NCBI GenBank assembly: GCA_018806915.1
Contig: JAGKQI010000050.1
Span: 1-64,000 of the forward strand
Reading direction: 5' to 3'
DNA from: Phytophthora colocasiae
Lineage: Eukaryota > Oomycota > Peronosporomycetes > Peronosporales > Peronosporaceae
Length of the DNA: 64,000 bases
A program made the position numbers and the translations under genes. Below, in pieces: positions 36,609 through 46,849 of this stretch. How positions within the stretch are numbered: the first letter of the stretch is position 1; each line of letters starts with the position of its first letter. The notes under the pieces are model-generated. The model made no database searches. It was not told where the DNA came from and saw only the letters and a list, made by a program, of their open reading frames with translations.

Positions 36609-37308
36609 GGGTTACCAACAACAACTCACAAAACACACAAAATACAAACCACGCTCAAACGCAAACGCAACCCGCACAAATACACACGCACACACCTCCA
36701 GCCACACTCGCACCACCACTTACCGAAACACACGCGCAACAACTGCGCAACAACTGCGCACACACACTTCTGCTGGCCGATATTTCGACCACTCTCCTAC
36801 ACGCTTCCTACCAACCTCCCATGCCCTCTCTGAGCCTCTGCGGTCTACATCTAGCATGCCCATCTACACAGGAACCCACCCACCCACCCACCCACCCTCC
36901 TCACTTCGCCTCACGCCAAAGGGGAGGTGGGTGTCTTTTGCGTCCTTCGCCGTCCGTCGCCAACCGCAGCGCCTACTCTTTCACCCAACTCAATCTACAG
37001 GCAAGCAACTAGAGCAGCCTCTCGGGAGCGGCACACCAACCCTGGAGGGTCGACTCAACCTTTCTACACCTCTCCACGGATCGGACAGAACAGCAGCTAG
37101 TTGTCAAACGGCTCTGCTGCCATAGCGCCCAGTGTCGCCGTGACGCGTCGACGTCTCAACGCGTGGCGTCGTGGGATGGAATAAATCGAGGCTGTGGGCG
37201 TGCGCAGGCCTTACAGAGACAGCAGGGAGCGCCGTGGCGTTTGCGACGAGGCGCTAGTGTGCGTTGTGGACGTGTTGAGATTGGATTGGAGAGAGCAGTA
37301 AAAGGATA

Positions 37309-37390
37309 TGTCAGCTGTGGGATTTGAACCCACGCGTTCGAAAACATTACGACCTGAACGTAACCCCTTAGACCACTCGGGCAAACTGAC
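37309..37390 (-). tRNA. trnL-CAG: tRNA-Leu(CAG)
   Basis: Consensus copy, TATCC trailer. Confidence 0.93.
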
Positions 37391-38087
37391 GGGTTACCAA
37401 CAACAACTCACAAAACACACAAAATACAAACCACGCTCAAACGCAAACGCAACCCGCACAAATACACACGCACACACCTCCAGCCACACTCGCACCACCA
37501 CTTACCGAAACACACGCGCAACAACTGCGCAACAACTGCGCACACACACTTCTGCTGACCGATATTTCGACCACTCTCCTACACGCTTCCTACCAACCTC
37601 CCATGCCCTCTCTGAGCCTCTGCGGTCTACATCTAGCATGCCCATCTACACAGGAACCCACCCACCCACCCACCCACCCTCCTCACTTCGCCTCACGCCA
37701 AAGGGGAGGTGGGTGTCTTTTGCGTCCTTCGCCGTCCGTCGCCAACCGCAGCGCCTACTCTTTCACCCAACTCAATCTACAGGCAAGCAACTAGAGCAGC
37801 CTCTCGGGAGCGGCACACCAACCCTGGAGGGTCGACTCAACCTTTCTACACCTCTCCACGGATCGGACAGAACAGCAGCTAGTTGTCAAACGGTTCTGCT
37901 GCCATAGCGCCCAGTGTCGCCGTGACGCGTCGACGTCTCAACGCGTGGCGTCGTGGGATGGAATAAATCGAGGCTGTGGGCGTGCGCAGGCCTTACAGAG
38001 ACAGCAGGGAGCGCCGTGGCGTTTGCGGCGAAGCGCTAGTGTGCGTTGTAGACGTGTTGAGATTGGATTGGAGAGCAGTAAAGGATA

Positions 38088-38169
38088 TGTCAGCTGTGGG
38101 ATTTGAACCCACGCGTTCGAAAACATTACGACCTGAACGTAACCCCTTAGACCACTCGGGCAAACTGAC
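38088..38169 (-). tRNA. trnL-CAG: tRNA-Leu(CAG), short terminator
   Basis: Consensus body with a TTT stop; its spacer carries the GGCGAAGCG variant and lacks the T-to-C change of its neighbours. Confidence 0.9.
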
Positions 38170-38870
38170 GGGTTACCAACAACAACTCACAAAACACACA
38201 AAATACAAACCACGCTCAAACGCAAACGCAACCCGCACAAATACACACGCACACACCTCCAGCCACACTCGCACCACCACTTACCGAAACACACGCGCAA
38301 CAACTGCGCAACAACTGCGCACACACACTTCTGCTGACCGATATTTCGACCACTCTCCTACACGCTTCCTACCAACCTCCCATGCCCTCTCTGAGCCTCT
38401 GCGGTCTACATCTAGCATGCCCATCTACACAGGAACCCACTCCACCCACCCACCCACCCTCCTCACTTCGCCTCACGCCAAAGGGGAGGTGGGTGTCTTT
38501 GCGATCCTTCGCCGTCCGTCGCCAACCGCAGCGCCTACTCTTTCACCCAACTCAATCTACAGGCAAGCAACTAGAGCAGCCTCTCGGGAGCGGCACACCA
38601 ACCCTGGAGGGTCGACTCAACCTTTCTACACCTCTCCACGGATCGGACAGAACAGCAGCTAGTTGTCAAACGGCTCTGCTGCCATAGCGCCCAGTGTCGC
38701 CGTGACGCGTCGACGTCTCAACGCGTGGCGTCGTGGGATGGAATAAATCGAGGCTGTGGGCGTGCGCAGGCCTTACAGAGACAGCAGGGAGCGCCGTGGC
38801 GTTTGCGACGAGGCGCTAGTGTGCGTTGTGGACGTGTTGAGATTGGATTGGAGAGAGCAGTAAAAGGATA

Positions 38871-38952
38871 TGTCAGCTGTGGGATTTGAACCCACGCGTT
38901 CGAAAACATTACGACCTGAACGTAACCCCTTAGACCACTCGGGCAAACTGAC
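38871..38952 (-). tRNA. trnL-CAG: tRNA-Leu(CAG)
   Basis: Consensus copy, TATCC trailer. Confidence 0.93.
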
Positions 38953-39659
38953 GGGTTACCAACAACAACTCACAAAACACACAAAATACAAACCACGCTC
39001 AAACGCAAACGCAACCCGCACAAATACACACGCACACACCTCCAGCCACACTCGCACCACCACTTACCGAAACACACGCGCAACAACTGCGCAACAACTG
39101 CGCACACACACTTCTGCTGGCCGATATTTCGACCACCACTCTCCTACACGCTTCCTACCAACCTCCCACGCCCTCTCTGAGCCTCTGCGGTCTACATCTA
39201 GCATGCCCATCTACACAGGAACCCACTCCACCCACTCACCCACCCACCCTCCTCACTTCGCCTCACGCCAAAGGGGAGGTGGGTGTCTTTGCGTCCTTCG
39301 CCGTCCGTCGCCAACCGCAGCGCCTACTCTTTCACCCAACTCAATCTACAGGCAAGCAACTAGAGCAGCCTCTCGGGAGCGGCACACCAACCCTGGAGGG
39401 TCGACTCAACCTTTCTACACCTCTCCACGGATCGGACAGAACAGCAGCTAGTTGTCAAACGGCTCTGCTGCCATAGCGCCCAGTGTCGCCGTGACGCGTC
39501 GACGTCTCAACGCGTGGCGTCGTGGGATGGAATAAATCGAGGCTGTGGGCGTGCGCAAGCCTTACAGAGACAGCAGGGAGCGCCGTGGCGTTTGCGACGA
39601 GGCGCTAGTGTGCGTTGTGGACGTGTTGAGATTGGATTGGAGAGAGCAGTAAAAGGATA

Positions 39660-39741
39660 TGTCAGCTGTGGGATTTGAACCCACGCGTTCGAAAACATTA
39701 AGACCTGAACGTAACCCCTTAGACCACTCGGGCAAACTGAC
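39660..39741 (-). tRNA. trnL-CAG: tRNA-Leu(CAG), anticodon-stem mismatch
   Basis: 82 nt with a G-to-T change (tRNA strand) in the 3' side of the anticodon stem, which breaks one C-G pair. Found only here and in the last copy. Confidence 0.85.
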
Positions 39742-40446
39742 GGGTTACCAACAACAACTCACAAAACACACAAAATACAAACCACGCTCAAACGCAAACG
39801 CAACCCGCACAAATACACACGCACACACCTCCAGCCACACTCGCACCACCACTTACCGAAACACACGCGCAACAACTGCGCAACAACTGCGCACACACAC
39901 TTCTGCTGGCCGATATTTCGACCACTCTCCTACACGCTTCCTACCAACCTCCCACGCCCTCTCTGAGCCTCTGCGGTCTACATCTAGCATGCCCATCTAC
40001 ACAGGAACCCACCCACTCCACCCACCCACCCACCCTCCTCACTTCGCCTCACGCCAAAGGGGAGGTGGGTGTCTTTTGCGTCCTTCGCCGTCCGTCGCCA
40101 ACCGCAGCGCCTACTCTTTCACCCAACTCAATCTACAGGCAAGCAACTAGAGCAGCCTCTCGGGAGCGGCACACCAACCCTGGAGGGTCGACTCAACCTT
40201 TCTACACCTCTCCACGGATCGGACAGAACAGCAGCTAGTTGTCAAACGGCTCTGCTGCCATAGCGCCCAGTGTCGCCGTGACGCGTCGACGTCTCAACGC
40301 GTGGCGTCGTGGGATGGAATAAATCGAGGCTGTGGGCGTGCGCAAGCCTTACAGAGACAGCAGGGAGCGCCGTGGCGTTTGCGACGAGGCGCTAGTGTGC
40401 GTTGTGGACGTGTTGAGATTGGATTGGAGAGAGCAGTAAAAGGATA

Positions 40447-40528
40447 TGTCAGCTGTGGGATTTGAACCCACGCGTTCGAAAACATTAAGACCTGAACGTA
40501 ACCCCTTAGACCACTCGGGCAAACTGAC
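40447..40528 (-). tRNA. trnL-CAG: tRNA-Leu(CAG), anticodon-stem mismatch, last copy
   Basis: Same anticodon-stem change as the neighbouring copy. Most of its upstream GT-rich flank is missing because the array ends about 87 bp upstream. Confidence 0.85.
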
Positions 40529-40615
40529 GGGTTACCAACAACAACTCACAAAACACACAAAATACAAACCACGCTCAAACGCAAACGCAACCCACACAAA
40601 TACACACGCAAACAC

Positions 40616-40878
40616 ATTTGTATCTCCTATTTGCACGGACACACCGTCTGTGGGACACTAATTTAGCAGAAAAACTACTCGGATTGTGGTATCTACATGC
40701 TGTACTATATGCAAAAGACACATCGAGAAGACCAAGACGACTTCTATACAGAACGACATTAAACTGCTGACGTCGGGGTTCAACACCGAAAGAGCATCCA
40801 CTTCCATTATATGTGAAGAAGCTAATACAAGATAAAGGCAGCAGCAAGTAGCTGGTGGCTAGCGGTTTAAAGACGACA
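40616..40878. other. Unassigned sequence between array and piggyBac element
   Basis: Single-copy-looking stretch of 263 bp. A minus-strand open frame overlaps it but matches nothing I recognise and runs into the array spacer. No RNA gene or terminal repeat seen. Confidence 0.5.
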
Positions 40879-41174
40879 TTAACCCTTCAACCCCCATATG
40901 TTGGAGCCACCAACATAATGGGTGTATAGCTCTTGAAAACCTAACCACAGCATCTATACGCATGTTGGAGGCTCCAACATAATCGATTTTAGACTTGGTG
41001 TTTGTATAAAAAAGTGCTTTATACATTAATTAGGTATAATTTTCGTACAAGAGATGTGACGATGCGCAGGGCTAATGGGAAACAGTTAGGGGAGAACAAA
41101 TAATGTGACACAAACAGGCTACGGTGAAATGACTGGCCTAGCGCTCATTTGTGATTTTTGCTGTTGTAGGAAAC

Positions 41175-42565
41175 ATGGTGGCCCCCGCAGGAAAGCAACC
41201 GGCGCACAAGCTCAGTGCGTCTGACAAGAAGAAGATCGAAGACCAGCGTCGGCGCGAGCGTAGACTGCGGCGCTCGAATGACCCACCGGTACGTCGATTG
41301 CCATCTATCAAGATTCGGACAGCACTGGCAAAGAAGGCGGCGGCACAGGAGGCGGCGGCGGCGAAGGTAGTGACTGCTACAAAAGAAGCGTCTGAGACAG
41401 AGGAGGGTGCTGACGTTCCTGACGACGGGCAGGAACATCAGAAGAATGTATCGGCTCGCAAGGGAAAAGCCACATCCAAGGGCAAGGCGAAAACGACGGT
41501 TGCTAGAGGCAAAGCATCTAAAATGAAGAAGGCTAAGGGTGCGAAGGTGAGTGGCGAGGTCGTTGAAGGTGAGTCAGGTGAATCTGATGAAGCGAACGTG
41601 GTCGTAAGAAGCACGCTCGATAGGCTTCTTGACGACTTGGGTGATGATGCTTCCAGTGACGGAGATGGCGACGAAGTAGTTGAGCATGATGCTCCACCAA
41701 CATCCGGTCCAACATCGAGTGAGGTGGTACAGAATCCTCCAACATCGGCTCCAATATCTGAAGCAGCAGTTGCTGAGCCTCCAACATCGAGGCCAACATC
41801 CCGGACTACTGCTGGTCGACCTCCAACATCCGCTCCAGCATCGACGGCCGTTCCAACATCCAGTCCTAGATCAAGCCTTGGAAAACGGAAGAAGAGGTCG
41901 GTGACACAGTCAGAAGATAGCAGCAACGACGAAGAGTGTGTGGATGAACTGAGTAATTCTGATGAACAATTTGGTGGAGACGATCCCTGCTTCGACGGAG
42001 TCGGTGAAGCGGAAAAAGATACGTTGTTGGACTCTGAAAGTGAGGACAGTACGAGTGAAATTGGTGAAAATGTCGTGGAGGTGGAGGACATGTGGGGGCT
42101 CGAGTGCCCGTCTGACGAAGAGGATGACGCTGCAGAACTGCCTGACAGCAAATTTCTCCGTACGGCCACTAACAAGTCTTTGATGAAAGATATGCGGAAT
42201 TCGAAAAGCGCAAAGGAAGGCGAACCGGGATGACGTTGAGGCTAAGAAGGATGTTCGTGCTCGACTCTGTGCTGTGTCCTGCGTGGAACCGTACGAAATA
42301 TTGCGCGTGATTGGTTTGCTAATTGCGAGAATGTTGTGTCCGTATGCAAAGGGATTATCAGGGCATTGGAGAATGCAGTGCCTGTCGGAACATTTGGGCA
42401 GTGGCTGTCCCGAAATCGCTTTGACCATGTGATGCAGAACCTGCATTTTACCAGCAACACCTCTCCTCAAGCAAGAGTAGATAGAGGATGGAAGGTGCGA
42501 AGTGTGGTATCGACCCTACAGAAGACATTTGCGCGTGGGTACAACGTTGGTCCCTTCGCGTTTCG
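41175..42565 (+). pseudogene. piggyBac-type transposase, N-terminal and first DDE part, frameshifted
   Basis: From ATG at 41175 a frame of about 352 residues runs to a stop at 42233. It opens with a basic segment (KKKIEDQRRRERRLRR), then K/A-rich and acidic stretches, and a PPTS-rich repeat (about residues 175-230). Near 42180 the frame shifts, and other frames continue the family sequence: YAEFEKRK, EAKKDVRARL, EPYEILRVIGLLIARMLCP, then VPVGTFGQWLSRNRFDHVMQNLHF and WKVRSVVSTLQKTFARGY ending GPFAF. These are recognisable DDE_Tnp_1_7 (piggyBac) motifs leading up to the first catalytic aspartate. The sequence then breaks at the inversion. At least two frameshifts; not functional. A splice acceptor (TTGTAG) just before 41171 could imply an upstream intron. 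Confidence 0.8.
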
Positions 42566-42589
42566 CTAGGGATTCTATCCTGGTGGCTT

Positions 42590-43218
42590 TAGCGCTCGTT
42601 GTGGGTCACTCCCAGTTCCCACTGGTTTTTCTTCGCCTCCGATCTTCTGAGGGGTCGGCGGCAGATTTGGAAGTGTTCTTGGAAACCTTCTTCTTGGTGA
42701 TAACCCCCGCTGCGTATCCAGCACGTCGAGTCTGTATTGTACCAGTGAAGTACAAACGCCTGTGCAGTAGCTCGAGCGCTAGGACAACAGACGAGTAGTA
42801 CCTATCGGTAATCACCAAGCGGAAAGGTGAAGAGGGGCTCCGCGGCACGAGTGCATCCATATTCCTAATAACAGCGGCCGCACCACACGAATTATCTGCA
42901 CGGGGGGGGGGGGGAGGCAGCTAAATGGGTCTTCGTCCCGACGTAAGTTCAATCCTATGTTGGAGCAAATGTTGGAAACCAATTCACAAAATTAGTCACC
43001 TCCAACACAAATATCTTTGTCAAAATAAAACGACGAGCCGAAGCTCGCCGTAAATTGTTTTTAGAAAAACCAAGATACGCACCTCATACAGTAGGCAGTG
43101 TCACCACAGCACGCTGCAAAGAACTTGGTGCCCCATTTGTGAGGCTTCTGTGGTAGGTGTTGTCGCGTTGGGTTTCTACGCGAACGCGTTGGAATGATAG
43201 CTTCGTCAAATGCGATGA
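42590..43218 (-). pseudogene. piggyBac-type transposase, inverted continuation
   Basis: On the minus strand from about 43217 the frame reads FDEAIIPTRSRRNPTRQH and KPHKWGTKFFAACCGDTAYC, the first-aspartate block of piggyBac transposases, exactly what should follow GPFAF at 42565. After about 200 bp without coding (42880-43083, an intron or insert containing TGTTGGAG motifs and a run of 13 G at 42902-42914), it resumes at about 42890: NMDALVPRS, FRLVITDRYYSSVVLALELL, LYFTGTIQTRRAGYA, the second-aspartate block. The frame ends near 42590; the last part of the enzyme is absent. So one gene is cut in two and its second half flipped. Confidence 0.78.
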
Positions 43219-43243
43219 TTTAGTAGTAAGAAGAGAGGGACGG

Positions 43244-45007
43244 ATGGAGGGAAAAGGTGATCCACCCGAAAAAAACGGAGATAGAGGAGGAAAAGAGCTG
43301 GTACCATCAGAATGTACCTCAGGTGCCAACGAAAACAGCGATGAAGCAATGCTCAAGAAGCTAGATGCGGTCGACAAGAAAAACGTATAAAGCAGAAAAA
43401 ACGACCAAACTCTTACAGAGATCACGAAGCGGATGAAAGCAAACCAGAGCCGGATCCAGAGCCAACTGAAAAACCAGTAAATGACTGGGATGACGAATCA
43501 GATACGCCTCCACCGTTTCATGAGCTTTTTGACTTGTTTACGACAAAAATGAGGACCATGATGTCAAGTACCGATCCTCCTCGTCTCGAAGATATGGAGG
43601 ATACAGATGACGAGATGATGCAGCAAATGTTCACAACGGTGTTTGAGCAGAATTGTAAGGACGACCTCCCCGCTGAAAAGGAGTATTTGCCGATGACGAA
43701 ATGGAGGGTGTGCTACGACTCTACTGGGCAGAAGTAATTCAAGGAGGAGCAACATGCCAGCAGTGAAAAAACCGACTCAGAGACATCACGAGAGCTGTAT
43801 ACAGATCCGGAAAATCTCTCGTGGAGATCATTGACCTACGAGAGAACGAAATAAAAGTACGATTGGCAACAGCGAATAACCCATGGTCTCGTAACCCACT
43901 TGCAACCACGGCGAAAGAGGACGAAGACGAACCGATGGAAGAAATAGGCCATGAAGTGCGCTTTAGAAGAGATATGTACACCCAACTGGAAATTACAGAA
44001 ATGCGGGAAATTTTCACCGAAGCCCACGATTTCCCTGCTGAACTTAGACAGCTGACGGAAATGGAGAAGCAGATAACTCAGGGACTTCTTGAAGGCAATA
44101 TATTGGCTCAAGGACTTCCACAGTTTCTAAAGCGCACGTGTACCAACGATATGCTGAGGGCTATTCAAAATACCATCTACGCTCAGGTAGAAGGTGAATT
44201 GTACTTCCACTTTTCAAGTGATTTCCCTATCTACTCAGATTTTCAAACTCGAGAACGGCTCATTGCAGCAATACTGATGGGAGCCAAGAGATTGGGGTTT
44301 GACACAGACAAGCTAACTCAAATGCTAGGAGAAACGAAGCAAGTCTGTTATAACTCCCAGCAACATTCCGTGCATTTGTTCTTCTGGACCCGAGAAGCAA
44401 GCACCGGATGGTCAAAGATATTTAAGTTCATTCCATTCCGAAACCGTCGATTTGTTCTCAAGAATGCCAGGCCAGAAGAAGATTACTCGAATGACACCCC
44501 AGAGCAGCGCCGCAAGCGCATGTGGAGACGCCAAGGCGGGTTAGATGGGGTGAAAAACGAAAAGAAACACGACAGGTACCGAGTGAAATTCTTAAATGTG
44601 TCTCGATTTATGGATGAAGCTGCACTAGTTGCATTCATTCGTTCAAGGTTTACGGGGAGCTATGTAACCTTCCAAGAACCAAAGTACGGGAAGCAGACGT
44701 TCCAAACGGGAGCGTGGTAAGTCTTCTTTAAGTCACCGGGATGCCCTTCATTCTTTTGGAAAAAGTGAGATTCATTAGCTGGATGGGGAAGAAGATACTT
44801 GTCCATCATGTGGGATCAAATCCGGCTCCGTCTTGCTACAATTGCGGAAATGCGGGACACACGGTTGCTCAATGCAGATCTCAGTCGGATGCTTGGAAAC
44901 GAGGCAATGGATGTATCACCGTGACAACAAAAGATGTGAGGAGTCTGGACAGACATGGGGCGACCATTACAAGCTTAGAAGAACTCGAAAAATGTGGACA
45001 GACCAAG
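43244..45007 (+). pseudogene. LINE ORF1 (gag-like, CCHC zinc knuckle)
   Basis: ATG at 43244 begins a hydrophilic, acidic N-terminus (MEGKGDPPEKNGDRGGKEL) that stops at 43390. Open stretches follow at 43534-43737 and 43821-44720. The latter (about 299 residues, charged and helical) ends with a domain resembling the gag-like ORF1 of oomycete LINEs. In another frame the protein continues CPSFLLEKVRFISWMGKKI and a CX2CX4HX4C zinc knuckle, CYNCGNAGHTVAQC, at about 44833-44875. Such proteins bind LINE RNA. The frame runs into the Gypsy target site at 45007; the text resumes at 52897. At least four frameshifts. Confidence 0.78.
45003..45007. repeat. Target site duplication of the Gypsy element, left copy (CCAAG)
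   Basis: CCAAG directly precedes the TG of the left LTR and recurs at 52892-52896 directly after the CA of the right LTR. Five base pairs is the usual Ty3/Gypsy duplication. Confidence 0.88.
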
Positions 45008-45416
45008 TGCAGCGGGCTGCGTAGGTGTGCACGGCACAGAGGAAGTTGGGTTGACTCGTAGAGTCCTGCTTGCAAGGCACTAGCCTTCGGTTCTATACAA
45101 GAACCAAGTAGTCCACTAAATACGGGACTCTCACAATCAGTGTCCCTATAATAAAGGAACTAACACTAATTATGTAAAATGCAAACTGATTTTTATTTAT
45201 TTTATTGCCCTAATCCTGAATGTAACGGATTTAGTATCTAACATACTAAATCCTAATCAAATGTAATGTGTGGCTCTGAGCTAACAGCCAGCAACTGGCT
45301 ACATGTGTGACGTGTGAGAAACACTATGTGTTGTACACGGATCTGTGACTTGTGACCTGGATGGTGTATACCACACCTATTGTAGCCAAGGCGCGCAGCG
45401 TGCCGTAACCGATACA
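45008..45416 (-). repeat. Gypsy 3' LTR (left copy)
   Basis: 409 bp, identical by eye to the right LTR except for the last ~20 bp next to the polypurine tract, where it reads GTGCCGTAACCGATACA. It contains an AT-rich TTTTTATTTATTTTATTG stretch at about 45190-45207. Confidence 0.95.
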
Positions 45417-45714
45417 CCCTCCCCCGCAAACCGTGGTTACGGAGTATCGACAACTGTAGACATAACTGCCTTGTCAAGGCCTGTCACCGGCAACTTTCCG
45501 ATAAAAGAAATCTCTCAACGAGAGTGCGCGGGTGCGCTGGCTCAACGAGCACATTCTTCAATTCTCCCCAGCGAGCCAACCGCTCCTGAGGTGTCCAGTG
45601 ACCAGGCGTCTACGCCCCAGCGCCTCAGCGCTTTCCGGTCTGAGCCTCGGCTCCTCTCACGCCTCCGATTCGGAGATTTATTTCGCGGCGTTTCGCCTTC
45701 GCTACGGCTGAGCG

Positions 45715-46707
45715 ATGTTCAAGGCCAGCCCGACGTCAAGTGGTAGCGGTGGCTCACCCTTCGAGTACACGACAGCGTCGCTGAGCGCGCGACCCACGTC
45801 GCTCTCCTACAGAGGAAGGCGAGGTCGAAGTGGACTACGAGGAGTCCGAACAGGGCGATGCCCATGCGTCTCCTGCTCCCTGCGAGCCTCGACGACCCGA
45901 TCTGAGCTGCGCTCTCCACGCGATCCGCGTCGGTACTCAATTCCTCGGCAGCTGCGGCAGCCAATCCGTTCCCGGAGGGACAGCCTTCGAGCCTCGTGCT
46001 CAACGCGCGTTGCGCAACGCACCACCGCTTCCTGCTCGCGATGAGCCAGAGTCACTCAAGCGAGTCGAAGACGCGATCACCAACCCTCTGGATGAGGCAC
46101 AGGAGGCTTCCCTGAGCGGTGCTCCAGAGTCACGTCGACCGGTCCAACGGGACATCGTGGGGACTTCGTCGCGGCGCGACTACGGCTTCGAGCCTCGCGA
46201 CCCTGCCGAGCAGGTGAAGCAGTTGATGGCGCAGCCAAACCTGCATGGTTACGCCATAGGCAATCCTCCACGTACGGTGGCTGAGACTCAGCAGCGACAG
46301 GGGCTCCATGAGCGTTTCCTGACCCCGCAGGTGTGCACACTCGCCGAGTATCGGCAACGCTTAGATAAGCAACGGCGACGGAGTCTGTGCCTCAGATGAG
46401 GACTTATCCTCCTGCTCCAAACCGGAGAGACCACCCGGGACTATGGTCCATGTGGCCCCACCTGGGCCGAGCTTCACGGAAGCTCGCGTCGTTTGACCGG
46501 CTCATGGAGAGCTGCGCCGAGGTGGACGTCCGCCTCGCCCGAGGTCTACTCTTCCAGTACGCGAAGATACGCGTGCGGCCCGGCCGCTTTCCTCGTCACA
46601 CGACGGCAGTGGCTCCCGCCTCTCAGGCCACTATCCCTGCTTCGCAGGATGCTCCTTCAGTCTCCGGGGAGACTCGCTGGCTGTGCCAGCCACGGACCAG
46701 AGCCTGA
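45715..46707 (+). other. Antisense open frames in the Gypsy 3' region
   Basis: Between the chromodomain and the 3' LTR the minus strand has no recognisable coding, while the plus strand has overlapping open frames: ATG at 45715; a 189-codon stretch at 45830-46399 without an obvious ATG start; and 46387-46707. The 189-codon stretch reads like a charged protein (EVDYEESEQGDAHASP, RDYGFEPRDPAEQVKQLM, LAEYRQRLDKQRRRSLCLR). Antisense or additional ORFs near the 3' LTR exist in some Gypsy lineages. I recognise no domain. It may be real but damaged, or chance openness in GC-rich sequence. Confidence 0.35.
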
Positions 46708-46849
46708 GCTCGGCTGCTAGTCCGTCAGCTTCTCACACTAGTGGTGAGAAGCGGGTGTCGACCAGTGGTCGACCTCAGAGCCCCTTCGGGCGCCCCCGAT
46801 CTTCGCGATCAAAAGCGTCCACGACGTCAGGGCAGTCCCTGCCTCAGGG

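Larger units (their letters stand above)
35804..40615 (-). repeat. tRNA-Leu(CAG) tandem array, right block and array end
   Basis: The 5' remainder of the split copy (35804-35826) and six further tRNA genes. The array stops inside the AC-rich block of the last unit, at about 40609-40615, where ACACACGCAAACAC passes into unrelated sequence. No inverted repeat or target duplication marks this edge. Confidence 0.95.
40883..43218. mobile_element. piggyBac-like DNA transposon, rearranged
   Basis: The left end follows a TTAA (40879-40882), the piggyBac target, and starts CCCTTCAACCCCCATATG. It contains two subterminal hairpins, ATGTTGG/CCAACAT at 40898-40916 and a 9-1-9 palindrome at 40962-40980. 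A piggyBac-type transposase gene follows, first on the plus strand (41175 to about 42565) and then inverted on the minus strand (about 43218 to 42590). No matching right end was found; the LINE begins directly to the right. Coordinates of the right edge are approximate. Confidence 0.75.

Noticed and set aside
1..40615. CRISPR-like array
   Set aside because: The period is far too long, the spacers are themselves repeated, and a nuclear eukaryotic context with tRNA genes explains the regularity.
1..40615. 5S rRNA or snRNA gene in the ~700-bp spacer
   Set aside because: I looked for 5S internal box C sequence and Sm-site or U-snRNA landmarks in the conserved spacer on both strands and found none. 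A covariance-model search would be decisive.
42902..42914. 13-G run as a functional G-quadruplex
   Set aside because: A plain homopolymer in a decayed transposon; more likely slippage or a base-calling issue.
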